Shown: positions 12,267-26,700, counted from the first letter of the stretch. The stretch: DNA of 64,000 bases from Nautilus pompilius (GCA_018389105.1 JACATO010001552.1:186001-250000), one strand, 5' to 3'. A program made the numbers and translations. Notes: generated by a model from the sequence alone, not told the origin.

Positions 12267-15200
12267 AACGTTTGTATTCCCCCTATTTGGATTTCGGTTG
12301 TCCCGTGCCATCATTTCTGAAAAAGAAAATAAAATATATTAATGTAGAAGGCGATCCTGATCATACCTAGCTGAGAAGCCGAATAGGTGCCGTCTGAGCT
12401 GACCAAAGTTTGGCAGGCCGACTTTTAGTGTACTGCGCCAAGCGAACGACCGGGTAGAGCCCCAGGGCTTGGATACCCTCTTGAGCCACTTTAATTTAAT
12501 ACCGGAGGTTATTTTTCCTTATTCAATTAAAAACTTGCATGTGTTTAGCTGTTAGACTTTCGTTAATTGTTCAGTTAGGTTGTTGTTTTTTTAATATAAG
12601 ATAATTTTCAGTAAGGATTGGTTAACCCTTTGTCCGTGCTTTTTGTGGTAGCTTTATAAAATTCGTTTACGTCGCCATTAACTTTGCGACAGGTGGGTAG
12701 ATTCGGTATCCCACTAGCAATAATCGCTCTCCCTCTGTTTTAGATACAGAATACGCAATTTTGTTGTTGTTGCCAGCTATCGCAGTGATTATAGTATATA
12801 TTAATTATCGTTTGAATTAGTGAAGCGCATATTTCGCTCTCTACGTTTAGTATATTTACTTTTCTTTCTCTAACTGCTCCAGCGCCAAGAAAGCTGCGGG
12901 GCTGTCAGGGCAGGAGTCCAGGACACCACTTGCATCCTGTCAGAAATAGATCACTCCAGACTGGTAAGGATACAGCACACGGAATCTGTCGTCCATCATA
13001 TCCTTTAGACTTCTTAGGACTGTCTTGTCACCGGGAATTTTCCCTGAGTCTTCTCTCGAAAGAAAAGGGAGGCCGGCTGGCTTACCATTTTGAAGATTCG
13101 TAATCCCCTAGCCGCACATCCATGACCTTCCTTGGAGCCTTAAACGAACAGATCTCGTATTTTAAACTAGCATCTCACCGTCACAGGGTTATTGACCTTT
13201 GAAGAGCTTTATCTTCCCCGGACGAGCCGCTCTGGGTCTGATTCGTGAATGTAGATCACCAGGCTCCCTGACCAACGTTGATTGTCTTGGTTTATAGGCC
13301 TCGTCGCATATCAAGAGCCCGGCACGACCAGACTCTGACTGAAACTAGAAAAAGAGTCGTTAGAATCGGTGTCTCGAATATCTATGGCGGAGAAAGATGT
13401 AGCCACAGATGCAGCCTCTTCTCCTTTCCGATTGCCATTGAGTTGGCGAGAGTTACCGCAAGACTGTAATTGCATTCTGATCGACGATTATGACCGCACA
13501 CTCGGTGTTTCTCTGAAAACCGAAGCTCTCTCATTCTTACCTGCTTGAGTTTTTATTCTCAAAGTAAGAGTATTCTGTTGCAGAAACTCAATCGGGCCAT
13601 TCTATTGGACTGCATTGTGTATGGCTTCCGTCGTGAACACGTCATTGACAGCGAGTTCCGAATATAATCTCGTTTGGTGCTTTATGCAAGAATCCAAAAA
13701 CTCTCACTAAGGCTTGGATCAATCAGCCGCCTTCGTATCTGCGAATATTTTGTGCAACTTTTGCGGAAGACTAGAATATTTACAGCTCCTGTGGTATAAA
13801 ATAATAAATGTATGAAACTTAGATAAACCGGTTCCACGTTCGGTTGCCGTAGCTGTAGATTTTAAAAGGCACCTATCAAAGTGATGTCAGATCGTAAGTC
13901 ACCCAGCGCTTGCCTCAAAAACAGTTTTCTCTCCATGTATTTCCCACGAGCTGAAATACAGAACATTAACCAGTTCACAAAACACAGTCCTCATCATTTC
14001 CACTTCTTCCATCAGAAGTTACTTGGCAGTTAATACAGACTCACTACCCGACTGGTTGATAATTTACGTACTGAGAAAGTTTGCGAATGCCTCAGACTGA
14101 TGGTGTAAAGAAGTCTTTTGTTTTGGCGACAGATCCGACTCACGGAGCAGCCGAGGTCGCTGATTTAAACAATAAGGGTAGAATTAACTCCCCTGTCCGT
14201 TCAGATGGCCGAGAGTGTCGCTGATTATCCATCTGTCCGCATAGTCGCTTCTGCCATCCTAGCGGCAACTATTGATCGAATATCGTCTGCGTAATCTAAA
14301 TCCCACGACATTTTAAAAGTTAATTCCGGTCGGAGTATATATATATTTTTTTTGCCCTACAAAGTCCCCCCCCCCCAGGCTACCACGAGCGACCTGCTGA
14401 GCAGCGAAGATCAGAAAGTTCAAAAGACGACTTTTTCTTTCTTTTTGTACTGCGGAAAGTGATTTCCAAAGTGCGTCAGTACAGACTAAGTCTGCGCTTT
14501 AATATTAGCTAAATAACTGACAAGATCAACCTTACAACTGTAAAACAAATACGAACCAAGAACAAAAAACAGTGTTTCATCTATTTGTATATATTAAAGC
14601 TAATTTATGTTCCTACTGGGACTCAGTTACCTTTTCCTTCGATAAAGGTTGTTATATATAGAGAGAGGTCCGCTTCTGAATATTTGGTGAATAAAAGTTT
14701 AATAATTTTAAAATAACTTTTTCTTTGATGCTGTTTCTGCTTGACGTTTGGGAACCAGTGTAATTCTGCGACTGGAAAATATTTTTAAAAAATGTTGGAG
14801 CTCTAGCGATGTTCCCAGTGCAGCAAAGCTCTTTAAAGCATTGGAAAATAATAAACACGAAAAATAAGGTTCATGCGTCGCTAGATATAGCTTAGCAAAG
14901 GTGAGCAGCAATTATTAGAAGATTCTTAAAAATCAGTTCAGCAGCGAAGTTTTTAATTAACTCGCATTTTGAAAACTAAATCTGAAAATAAATGCGCGTT
15001 TTCACTGAGATTTAGAAAGAAAGAGGCTTTAGACAGAATTACTTTAAAGGCAAGACAAGCAGAATCAAAAAAATTCTTTTAGCTTTCAACCGAAACGTTA
15101 GTCGATTAATCCAAAATTTAAAAAAAAAAGAAATTAAAACGAGGTTAAAGTTAAAATTCACTGAAGTTTTCGATATTTCTCAAATTATTTTAACGGAGTG

Positions 15201-16190
15201 AATATTGAAAAGAGAAAGTTTCTATCTCTTACACTGTAAAAACACCTGTCGTTTCACTATTGTTTAGTGGGAAGTTACAGCCCCTGCAATTTGTCTGGCT
15301 CCGCAAAACTTCAGGTATTTTGGAAACAATAAATATTTTGATGTAATACGGGCTTTTTTTTATAAAAAAAACAAAACAGTTTGTAAGTCATAAGTCAAAG
15401 GTGTTCCAGACTTTTAAAAATACTTTATAAACATAAATACACTTAATTTTACAGTATATATGCTTTATAAAACGTACGGAAATAATAAATCAGTCTATTA
15501 CTAAAGACATCAGTATTTTTATTTATGGGATTTTAGGTGTTATACTTCATTAAGGATTCGTGAGTCACACCTTCCATTAACTCCGACGAGGCAAATTTCA
15601 ATAATTACCAGAATATTGTTTTGCGTATTCCTTACCACTAAAATGATATATTTTACGTTTATTTATCGTATTTTCAAAATCTATTGGTTAAAGATTAAAA
15701 AGGCAATTATCGAGTATTAAAAAACAACAACAAACACTAATTATTATCTCAGATGAACTTATTAATTACAAAAACAAAATCGGAAGAATTTTTTTATTTC
15801 CAACAATCCTACCAGTAAATGAACAAAATGTAGGTTTTCCTTAAGTCCAAATACTGTTGTGGATTTTAAAAGGTATTAAATAAAAAGCGAAATCAAATTA
15901 TTTCTAGCCTTAAAAGTCTGCATAGACAATTAATTTTATCTTTGCAGCGGACAAAGCAGGTTTTGTTCGCACAAGTAAAAGTTTTAGATTTATATAGAGT
16001 ATAAAGGAAGCATGATAAAAGTCTGTTACTCACATTTTAATGCAATGTGTCTATACCACTATAAAGAAGAAAATTTTTTGATACCAATTAAAAAAATAAT
16101 TGTTCTGGATTATAGTTTAATAGAATATCTTTCCAAAGCAACTGAAAGAACGAATTTAAATGTAGCGATAATTTGTTTTACTATGAAACG
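12263..16190. other. Unassigned sequence
   Basis: A moderately GC-rich part at about 12880-13500 holds no frame longer than 63 codons. The frames at 14652-14911 are short and overlapping. A T8 tract followed by a short gap and a C12 tract lies near 14347-14380. Nothing is recognisable as a gene or element. Confidence 0.4.
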
Positions 16191-16194
16191 TCTC

Positions 16195-16610
16195 TTCCTC
16201 TCTGTACTGGCATCAGTCTCTCTCTCTACTGATATCAGTGTCTCTCTGTAGTGACATCAGTCTCTCTCTGTACTGGCATCAGTCTCTCTCTGTAGTGACA
16301 TCAATCTCTCTCTGTACTGGCATCAGTCTCTCTCTGTACTGGCATCAGTCTCTCTCTGTAGTGACATCAGTCTCTCTCTGTACTGACATCAGTCTCTCTC
16401 TGTAGTGACATCAGTCTCTCTTTGTACTGACATCAGTCTCTCTCTGTAGTGACATCAGTCTCTCTCTGTAGTGACATCAATCTCTCTGTACTGGCATCAG
16501 TCTCTCTTGTACTGACAATCAGTCTCTCTCTGTAGTGACATCAGTCTCTCTCTCTCTACTGACATCAGTCTCTCTCTGTAGTGACATCAGTCTCTCTCTG
16601 TGTGTAAGAG
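16195..16610 (-). repeat. CT minisatellite with TGACATCA spacers (CRE-GA family, copy 3)
   Basis: About 18 units of roughly 22 bp. Each has a CTCTCTCTGTA block and a GTGACATCAGT, CTGACATCAGT or CTGGCATCAGT spacer. It is more regular than the other three arrays, and the usual core here is TGACATCA, one base away from the CRE palindrome. Confidence 0.9.
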
Positions 16611-17714
16611 ATACCTTTTTAAAAGTTATATCCGGGATCTCATCCAACAACTTAACCACCAGGACTGGTCTCCAAGATCTATAAACGCTTCATTTGTTTG
16701 TTTCGTATTACTGTCTAATGCAATTAAAAAAAAACAAAACAACAAAGAACATTTTGAATTAGGAGATTAAACATCACTATGTTAAAATGGAAACTCATAT
16801 TTACAATTTACAATTGCAGGCATATCAAATTTTTTTCTGATATAAAATTAGAAATATTGGGAAGTAGTAAAATTTAAAAAAAGTTTGCTTTTCTAACTTT
16901 CTAAAGTATTGAACATTTTAAATATATAATTTAAATCAATGTTTCCAGATTATATTACGTATATTTAAAAAGAGTATATAAACTACTATTTTATTTCGAA
17001 CAACAGCACTTATATTGCATACACTTTGGACACAAGTAACATGTATAAGTTACTGGCCGGCACACCACCTCACAATACGATGCAATTAGATTATAAAATA
17101 CATCTTCAGAACTTTTTTCTTTCGTATTTTTTTTTAAAATATGTCATTCAATAAAACGACTCCAGAGACTGATGATATCCCCTCTTTCAACATTAATCGT
17201 GAGATTATTCCGGAATCCACGACTCCAGGGCGCAGTAATGAGGCAGTCTGACGTCAGCGAGAGAGCGGAGTTATATCAGCTACTGTACTCAAAGACAGGA
17301 AGTAAATAACGGTCAGGTTTCCACGCCGCTATTATGCTTCTACTTTTATTAAAGACGAGTTATAAGCCGAGTTTTCAAACTGAATTGAATGAATTTTATT
17401 TCCAGTATAAACGTCGATTATAACAACCACTCTTCCTGTTAAGCTCCCGTATTTGCGAACTGACTGAATTGTGCTTTCAATATTTCCTTCCTTATTGCGT
17501 CAAAAATAATTGGGTTAACAGAGTTAAAATTCGAAAAGAAATCAAAATAAAGGTGTGAAAATCATCACGTAGTATCATGCTATTGTTCTGTTTTTTTAAT
17601 TAATATTATAAAACTGGCTAAAAACAATAACAGTCAACGTTTTAAGCAATTATCAGATTTTCCTTATATTAAGTTGATGCCAATTGTTGGAAAAACACGT
17701 TAATTGAAAAAAAC
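16611..17714. other. Unassigned AT-rich sequence
   Basis: No gene or element seen. One isolated TGACGTCA lies near 17250. Confidence 0.4.
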
Positions 17715-17756
<42 letters not shown>

Positions 17757-17951
17757 ATTATTATTATATTATTATTATTATTATTATTGATGTTATTGTT
17801 GTTATTGTTATTATTATTATTGTTATTTGTTGTTGTTTTAGTTATTAGTATTATTATTATTATTATTATTGATGTTGTTATTGTTGTTGTTGTTGTTGTT
17901 GTTGTTATTATTATTATTATTATTGTTGTTGTGTTGTTGTTGTTGTTGTTG

Positions 17952-18007
<56 letters not shown>

Positions 18008-18035
18008 TTATTATTATTATTGATGTTTGTTGTTA
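17715..18035. repeat. Compound (TTA)n/(TTG)n microsatellite
   Basis: Blocks of TTA, TTG and occasional GATG alternate over about 320 bases. The open frames it creates encode Leu, Val, Ile, Cys or Tyr runs and are not genes. Confidence 0.95.
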
Positions 18036-21000
18036 TCTTATGATTCGAGGCTAGACGTAACAACCGTGTAATCGTGATGGCCATTGTTTACATATTAAAA
18101 TAATATTTAATTAATATATATTACCATTGTTTTTGTTGCTATTAGTCGTTGGAATTTAACAGACTTAGTCCTTAGCTCTTCCCATGTATGATCACATTGA
18201 CGCCCTCCCACTATTAACGGTAAATGATGGTAGACGGACAATTGCGCTCATTGTTTTATTAACAAATTGGGGGTTAACATCGAGCAAATGAAATGGATCT
18301 CGTTTCTCAAACGACCGAAGAAACCTTCACGTTCTTTCTGGGTAGTGGCTGACTCTTGAGCCTGACCAAGCCGACCAGCCGATTATTCATGAGATACTTA
18401 ACTTTCCAGAGCTGACAAAGCGAAATTGGCGACTGCAGCATCGGAAATCTACTTGGTGGTCTTAAAATTGCTGAAAGCTATTTATTTACATTTGAATACA
18501 AATCTTTTATCTATTTCACATGGATGCCAGCTATTTACGCATTTTAAACTAATATTATATTGAAAAACTTGAATTTTATTCATTAAGCAGAAAGATAAGA
18601 AATATGAATAGTCATAAACATAAAAGAAAATAAAGTAACTAAAAAAGAGTTTAATATTAAAAAAAACAACAGTTAGAAGCTATAAACTATAAGGTGACGT
18701 CATTTTAAATCATCTATTCCTTCTAAACATTATTTTCCTTATATTTAAACACTTATTGTCATGTTTTGTTTTCCGAGTGGCTATTTTCTTTTGTTGCAAC
18801 ATTATCGCCTTTCATTTAAAAATCCACAAATGGTCTAATTTGTCTGTCTTCTGTTTCAGAAGAGTAACCTCAGGAAATTCATTTACATCGTTTGTTTGAT
18901 TTCTGCAATTTCTTTTTCGTTTGTGAAACTTTCCCCCATAAAACCAGCAGGTGTGGCTTTCACAAAGTATGCATTTCTCGCCAATAAATTCTTCTTTGAA
19001 GTCTATCCTTTTTTAAGCAGAAACAGCGAATTCTACTCAACCATCGCTAAACTTCGTGTAGTGCCGAGAACTGAAGAAGCATTCAGGCCCGGACAAGGTG
19101 TCAATCTCGCTTCTTCCGTACTCATCTCGTTCTCTCAGGACCCTGTGTCCAGTCAGATCTAAAGATGTTCACTTTATTGCGGGAATCAGTGGCTGCTCTA
19201 GAGTAATTAATCGCTGAAATTGTAAATGGCACGTCATCATACATTCTTCGAACTGCGAAACTACCACGGAAGTCCAACTGTCAACGCTGATACTGTCAGT
19301 GCCACTTTGAGTCAGCTTTCTTCTATGGAAACGTGCACGAGTGTCATTTTAAGCAGAGTCTGGCGTCAGAACGCCCCTTGGATCAGAACAAAAGAAGTAA
19401 TACAAAGAAAAATAATAAAATCAATTTTGTGATTTTATTTTTTTAATAATAAAATAGATTTTTAGTTTTCTTGTGTTGACAAAATGTTGCTAAGCTAAAG
19501 TGATTTAAATAAAGACTTTCATATAAAACACGTGCGAAGTACTAAAAAAAAAGCACGTTTTTGCTTAATTTCCGGTTAAAATATCGTCTCGATTTTTGTG
19601 GAAATATTTCCAGGCAGGAATTCAATGTAAACATTTTTTAAAACGCTATGGCAGTTACTACACAACTATGCGAGATTGGCTGCAATAATTCCGAATAAAG
19701 GCGAAGCGATTAGGGTCCATGTGCCCCTTTGCTGTAAACGAGAACCTGTTTTCTCCGATTATTTACATATCGGCTTAATTGCCGAAGGACGTGTCGCTGT
19801 CAGGCTGTGGGTTCTCTGAAAATCTGCAGAGGCTTTTCTTTCTTGAGAGAGTTAATCGCATACAACCGGATCACGGAAAGAGTTCTTGGAGAGCTTATAA
19901 CAGGAGCCGCGTTCGTCTTTTCTATATTTAAATCGGCGCCATCAATGGATTTTAAGAGAGCTGTGAAAATTACGACAAAATTCGGTTTTGATAACTAAAG
20001 GGCAGTTATATCAAATGGCATTTTTGAATTCTCCTTTAAAAATCAAAACCTTTATGGCATATTTAGACAAAAACTAGTCATTGGCTCCATTCTAGTTTCA
20101 TTGTTCTAAAATGCATTGATTACGCCATGTATTTTACTGAGATGGTTTTTTTTCTTTCTGTTTATCTGAATGGATAACAGATTTTCAGGATGCAACTTTA
20201 CTATTTAAAACCCCGAGCTTGTAACCACCGAATTCCTGGCCTATTTCTTCTACTGCCGCTCCGAAAATATTAAAATCTCGCTCAATATTTCCTTGATTCC
20301 AGTTATTTTGTGCAAATCCTTTACTGAAGACTTTATTTCACTGCCCATTTCTTATTTCAGGGTTTGGGTTAGGAATTTAAATTCTTGGAAAAAAGATATT
20401 AATATTAATTGTTTTGACGTAGGATTATTAAATTATGACAAATAAATTACTCAGCAAATCAGAAGAATTAGAAGATTTATACACATAATTTATGGCTTTT
20501 TTTGTTTCGAATGATAAAAATCTCAAAGTCATCATTAACATGCGCATACGGTTGTATATTGTGGTGTTTCGCTACCAGAATAATTTTCAGACAATCTTGG
20601 CACTTAGGGGACTATTAGGCAATGGGCTTAGAATTCTGATCGCCAGTATATTTATAAGAAAGATTTAAGTTTAGTCGATCTATTATCTTGCTTGGTACCC
20701 GACTAAATGACGTTATATGAATCTTTAACCAGAGATCAGCTGACTTAAGTGCAATCTCCAAAAAACCGTGTATTACTGGATATTACGTTTAGTCTCGCAG
20801 AACTTTGAACTTTACTCCCATCGTTTAAGTTCGTCACAAAATTAAATTAGCGCACCATGACTCGTTATCGCCGCAAAGCATGTAATTTATCTAATACGAA
20901 GAGAAACCTGCTTAGTGTGCGGGAGATGACGCTTGACCAGATAGCAAAGAAATGGTCTCTCACTGCATCTTCAAGGAACCGGTGCTCAAAAGTCATTCCT

Positions 21001-23264
21001 GTCACTCAGCCTTTATGGTGAAGTCCTGCTATGGAATGAAGTTTAATTAGATCTAGGAGACTTGAAATGAGTCGATTCCCCCTGCTGGCACCAGTCTCTG
21101 AAGCTACAGTCCTAATGCACAGCACAACCAAGGAAATGTCGCTGGCCCTTTAAAAAATAAGAGTGTGAGTTCAGATAAAGCGTGAAACCGAGACTTCAAA
21201 AAGGAGTTGTAACTGAATTCTCACACTGAGCTTTGGGAGGCTACAAAGACTGTATTTTCCATGAACGTTCACTTTGAAATTCCAAGCCATACAAACTTAA
21301 ATGGATTCTGTGAGGAAAAAAAATATATATATATATAACAGCACTTTTTTAATGCATGGACATCGGTTGTTCTTTCTACGTAAACAGGCTTTAATCAAGA
21401 CCTGAAAAAGCATCAGTCTATTATTTTTATATCTGTAAAAAGGTCGTAAAATTATGATTATTAAAACTAGTGGAGTAGCCGGGAACTTGTCCTTGTTTAG
21501 AGTATGGCGTAAGATGCTAGTATTTCGCAATGGAAATAACTTTAGATTTTCTGAAAGCTCGATCGTGGTATTCGACACCGATATCGACTGTTACCCGCCT
21601 TCTCACGGCTCAATCTTCTCCTAGAATGAGGAATGCGCATTCGAGGTGTCTTCTGTTAGTCTTCGTGTAGACTGGGCCAGTTCAGCAATATCACCCTTCG
21701 CCACGATTAGGTACTTCCATAAATGTTATCTTAAAACAAAAGAAAAGTACTTTAAAAACTACAATATTTACAAAAAAAAAAAAAGGAAATTCATCCAGTG
21801 GTTTCATTAGCATATTTTACCTATACGAGCAATATATCCATTTGTTTTGCAATGAGAGACTGCCTTGATTTAAAATCTAATTAATAGTTATTCTAAGCTT
21901 GGTGTGATATCCGATTTCTTTCGGATCTACGCACAATCTTACTTTGGCTAATTTGTGTAACAAATTTTAAAATCCTGTAGCCTCGTCGCTTCCATTTTTT
22001 TTTTAAAAAAGAAAATCTCTTGATGCACAAAAGAGTTACGTTTGTATCACTTTTAAGCAATCAAAGACTATTTAGTCATGACATTGGCATTAAATATGAA
22101 AGTCAACGCCATGTAGATGCCGTGTGAAATTGGTCTTTTACTTACTATTTCAGTGATTAAGCGCCCGATATCTCAGCCCCGCCTTCGCATGGGAGAGAAC
22201 TCATTAGGACTAATTCATGGTAGCTGAGAAGCCTGAGTGCCCGGCTGAAATTCAGACAAATAGCCGCTATTAGCATAACGTAGAGAATTATATTAACCCT
22301 TGATAGGTTAACGCGTTAGATTTCATGTACAAAATTCTTAATTTGATTATTCAATAAATTCCTTGATATTAATTATAAAGCCGTATTTTTATTCTGCGAT
22401 TTCCGTTTCCATTTATTAAAGTCTATTATTTCCGTCCTCCATACAAAGTCGAAAGGGAACGAATCAAAGGATACCAGTGGTTTATTCGGTACATCTAGAA
22501 CTAGAAAGAAATAACAACAGTAGACCGGGCTTTACAAACATTAATGGTAATCTAGTAACTTAATTTTAATTTACACTAACTTAAGCTCATAAGATAAATC
22601 AGACGGAATTAATTGGACACACCCACCCCATGTCGTCGGTTCAGATTTTGCGGTCTGGTTTAAAAGATTTAGTACTTCCGCTATGAAGAGATGCACGGCT
22701 CGATCGTCCATCGGCTCCACCAGATGTTGCTGTGCTGGGGGTTTTCTTGAGCCGCATTCCTTGAGACGTCTAGCGCTTCTATTCTAGGCGGATTTCTACG
22801 AGAACGTGAAAAGATAGAACGGGTGCGCAAAAGAAAAGGTGTGGCTCGCAGAGAAGCGTTTGGATGCTACAAATGCTTACGTCACATACCAACTTAGCTC
22901 TGATCTGTCGCGTTATCGCACGAAATTCGTGTGATTAAAAAAAACTTTTAAATTGATAATCGTGGTTTAAATACGGAAATCTGTCGTTTTATTCATTTAC
23001 TTTTTTTTGTTTTCGCGTTGGAATTTCTTTCCTTTTTGCGGGATCCTAAGTCTATGATGACGGTACGCAAACCCAGCCCCGTTATTTTAATTCATTTAAT
23101 GCACGTGAAGATATCTTTGATTATTAAAACTTATAATCATTTTTAAAAAGTCATGGCGATAATTTCAGATATTAGCACGCTTGTTTCAGTTTTTATCAAC
23201 ACAATTCAACAGCTATCGCGATAATTCTTTCATCGATAAAGCGTTTACCCGTAAACCCGTTTGT
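18036..23264. other. Unassigned sequence
   Basis: Short open frames at 18896-19162, 19226-19432, 19807-19998 (plus) and 21297-21578 (minus) have no recognisable product. A short TA run lies near 21323. I see no tandem repeat or transposon protein. Confidence 0.4.
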
Positions 23265-23269
23265 ACGAT

Positions 23270-23394
23270 CGGCGCAGTGATTCGGAGCCTAGCCGACCGG
23301 CGAGCTGAGGTTAAGAGCCGGAGTTCGAATCCAGGTAGGGAATTTTTCTTCGCCGACCCACCTGCATAGGTTTCCTCCACCGTGCCGGTACTTT
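23270..23394 (+). repeat. tRNA-derived SINE head
   Basis: TAGCCGACCGG at 23290-23300 fits a Pol III A box and AGTTCGAATCC at 23322-23332 fits a B box. Their spacing is tRNA-like. After the B box a SINE body (CACCTGCATAGGTTTCCTCC) runs straight into the 35-bp tandem array. No intact cloverleaf is seen. Confidence 0.6.
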
Positions 23395-23780
23395 CTCGCC
23401 AACCATTTCGGTGTCACGTGCTTCCTTTCTCGCCCACCATTTCGGTGTCACGCGCTTCCTTTCTCGCCAACCATTTTCGGTGTCACGTGCTTCCTTTCTC
23501 GCCAACCATTTTCGGTGTCACGTGCTTCCTTTCTCGCCAACCATTTTCGGTGTCACGTGCTTCCTTTCTCGTCAACCATTTTCGGTGTCACGTGCTTCCT
23601 TTCTCGCCAACCATTTTCGGTGTCACGTGCTTCCTTTCTCGCCAACCATTTTCGGTGTCACGTGCTTCCTTTCTCGCCAACCATTTTCGGTGTCACGTGC
23701 TTCCTTTCTCGTCAACCATTTTCGGTGTCACGTGCTTCCTTTCTCGTCAACCATTTTCGGTGTCACGTGCTTCCTTTCTC
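23395..23780 (+). repeat. 35-bp minisatellite, 11 units, E-box in nearly every unit
   Basis: Units start at 23395, 23429, 23463, 23498, 23533, 23568, 23603, 23638, 23673, 23708 and 23743. The first two are 34 bp, the rest 35 bp. Ten units contain TCACGTGC; the second has CACGCG. Units 6, 10 and 11 have GTCAACC where the others have GCCAACC or GCCCACC. Since 35 is not a multiple of 3, the three plus frames carry one another's 35-residue repeat out of phase, which explains the three overlapping open frames. They are not genes. Confidence 0.95.
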
Positions 23781-26700
23781 CATCCAGATAGTTCCAGATA
23801 AGGGACAGGCAATAACAAATGATAAGGAATCTAATGCAGAAAGTCCTTGAAGAAACGAGAATGACGATCGGCCGTCTGCATACCAGGTATTAGACAAGAG
23901 TTATCAATATAAGAAAAGACGCTCAACCTGAAGCCAAGTGTAAGTACCACGGCGGTGTGCTCGGTAATTTGGGAGGAAACACACACACAAACAGTATAGT
24001 AATCCGCCTTGTAAAATTAGCATTAAAATAATTTAATTATATCTATTAAGGTTTGATTTTATCTGGTTAATTATATTAATTCTTCTCTTTTTTTTCCTTC
24101 TTATAGAGGCTATTTTAGATAATTAAAGTTAAATCCTGGGCACATTTATTTTGTATCGCCCCCCAACCGTCTAAAGAATCGATTTACTCACAAGGTTATC
24201 GGGGCTGCCGAGTCGCTTTACCCTTATAAACTGATGCTGTCCACCCCGATTGGGTTATTGCTGCAGTCTTGAGCTGCACATTAAACGACAACCTGTTCTC
24301 CACATATTAGCGCTGCAGAAGTCTTATAATTAGCTTATATAAGTCAGAACATCATGTTGCATTATCTTTCCAAAATACACCGAGTGCTTTGATTCTGCTA
24401 TTAAGTATTCACTCAGAATAGGAATTTTCCATCTCGTTGGTGATATTTCAGTAGCAGACGGATGCGATGATACAAACAGCGTGGAAAACAGCAGAAGGAA
24501 CTTGATTCCATAGAAACAGAATTATGCCAACTCAATGTAATTTCTACATGGTAAAAAAAAAACAAAACAAAGAATCGGAGAAAAGATGCACTTCGAGAAG
24601 ACAGAACGTTTGTTTGGTTAGATTTCTCAACATAGCAGCAAGATAACAGCAGCATGATGCGGATGTACATTCCCCGGGTAGAAAAGTTCCTCAAATTATG
24701 AGTAGAGAACAGATCTAATAAAATCATCACCGGACGTTTACCACATTTTTGTTCTGCTCATCAAACAACACGGGTGTTTTAGAAATTCTCTACTCTCTAG
24801 GTTGAATCTATAGTTCAGAACATTCTTCAGATCGCAGTGATTACCATTACTGTTGAACTAATTAATAAAACGGTTAAATTAATAACCATCCTTATCTGAG
24901 ATTCTGCACTCGCCATATTGGCATCATGCCTTCTTTTTCAGAAAAAAAGAAAACAAAAACAACAATTCTTTTGTTCTAAATTTCTGTTAAATTAGCAGAT
25001 TTTAAAAGCTTTCCGACAAGAAAAATCATTTCAACAGAATTTTCTCTCTTTTCTAAAAATGTTATCTCAAATAATACAAAGCATTTTATCGCAAGTCGCC
25101 AATAACGTTTAGAATTCACATAATATAGGATTTTGCCTAATACTGAGGTTATATAGAAACTAATTTGATATTTTTTAACCCCTTTTTTTATTAATGACAA
25201 GTCCAACCTTCCATGGTTGGAATCACAGCCTGGACACGTCAAGCGGTACTTTCTCATACGTTTTTAAAGCTATTTTACGGGAATAGTCTTACAGCGTTCT
25301 ACGCCCCCTTATATAAGCTTCCAGCGTTCTTTCTTTGATGCGGTCGCTTTCCTATATAATACCCTGTCAAGATGGTTCTGCACCGATCTCATAATATTGG
25401 TTACAGCTAAGGAAGGTCGTACAAGTTGTTAATCAATAATCTACTGAAAAGCATCAAAACGAATTTTCCATACCTCTATCCTGTACTCTTTGCATAAAAT
25501 CCCACACTGCATCAATCATGATGTTATTGATGACAACCTCAGATCATATTAAGTAAAATAGGTTTTCTTGGACACATGCAGGAGGATATTTCGGATCTAT
25601 TTTTGTTGATTTTCTGCTTGCTTCTATTATCTGACAAGTCAAAGTGATTAACTACAAAACGACTAGAAAATCCACAACCTAAATAGTTATGAAAGGGTAA
25701 AATGTCGATTAACGTTAATGGAAATTCCACTTCTTAAATTAACACGAAAAAATCCAGAATTAGTTACGCCCGCTCCATGCTAACTCCACAATTTAGGTTA
25801 GCAAACGTACAGAAAGATAATCAGCGAATGGGTGAACAAATTTACTGACACAGTCGCACTTCAGGGTGTAATTTAAAGAGAACGAATTACGAGAATCGAT
25901 GCTAAACGGTTGCCAAAATCGCTAACTTTCCAGAAAAGACCAGTTTTCCGTGAAGGTTTCTGTAAAACTCCCGTCAGCAGTTAAGTGGTGGCAGCTTGTT
26001 AATGGATTTTCCAAATACTGCGTTAGGCAAAAAAAAATAGCAACAGCAGCAAAAACAAAAACGTCGAACCCATCGTAAACTCTGCATCAGTATCCAGAAT
26101 GTGCTAACCGACTCCCGTCACGAGACAGTACCAGATGTAGACGCTTGCATTCCCATCGATTCTTCTGCGCGCACACGTACATATTCTGCTCGAGCAGAAC
26201 TTCTCCACCGATCGTGCCGCGATTGCTCGGTCAATACGCATCTCAGATAAGCAGGCACATAACGAATTTGCAGTTTCCAAATGGTTTCCGTTAACGGAAA
26301 CTTTATATGTCATCCAGTGAAACGTGATGGAGGTCCTGCCACTATTATTCAATGCACAGAAGTCTTTTGTCCACCGAATTTACAGTGACGACAAGGAATT
26401 GATTTTTGTTTTTTTTTTAATTATCTGTTGCAGCATCAAGTCGGACAGTAACTCCAGTATGCAACGGACGGACTGCGGGACGGAAACTGGAGACGGAGAA
26501 TGGAATAAAGCCCGCTATGTCTGGTGCAACAGGCATACTGACACATTTGTACGTTGGCGGTCCATAGATGAATCAGACTTTTCCCATTTCATATCTCCTG
26601 GATGCATATGGATCAGAAGAAAGATTGGCAATTTCTTTCTTCCTGTTTGTTCATAATTTGTCAAGCATCGAGAATTCAAAGCGAATGTGTAGATGGGCAA

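Noticed and set aside
11890-12342. 150-codon Arg/Glu-rich open frame and its Ser/Leu-rich antisense frame
   Set aside because: Both run through the GA/CRE array and carry no non-repeat domain.
17787-18054. Poly-Leu/Val/Tyr open frames
   Set aside because: They are translations of the (TTA)n/(TTG)n microsatellite.
23395-23780. CRISPR-like regular repeat
   Set aside because: Units are directly adjacent with no unique spacers, and the DNA is eukaryotic.
23382-23850. Three overlapping open frames with 35-residue repeats, looking like a repetitive protein
   Set aside because: They are caused by the 35-bp tandem unit, which leaves all three frames open and repeats the same peptide in each.
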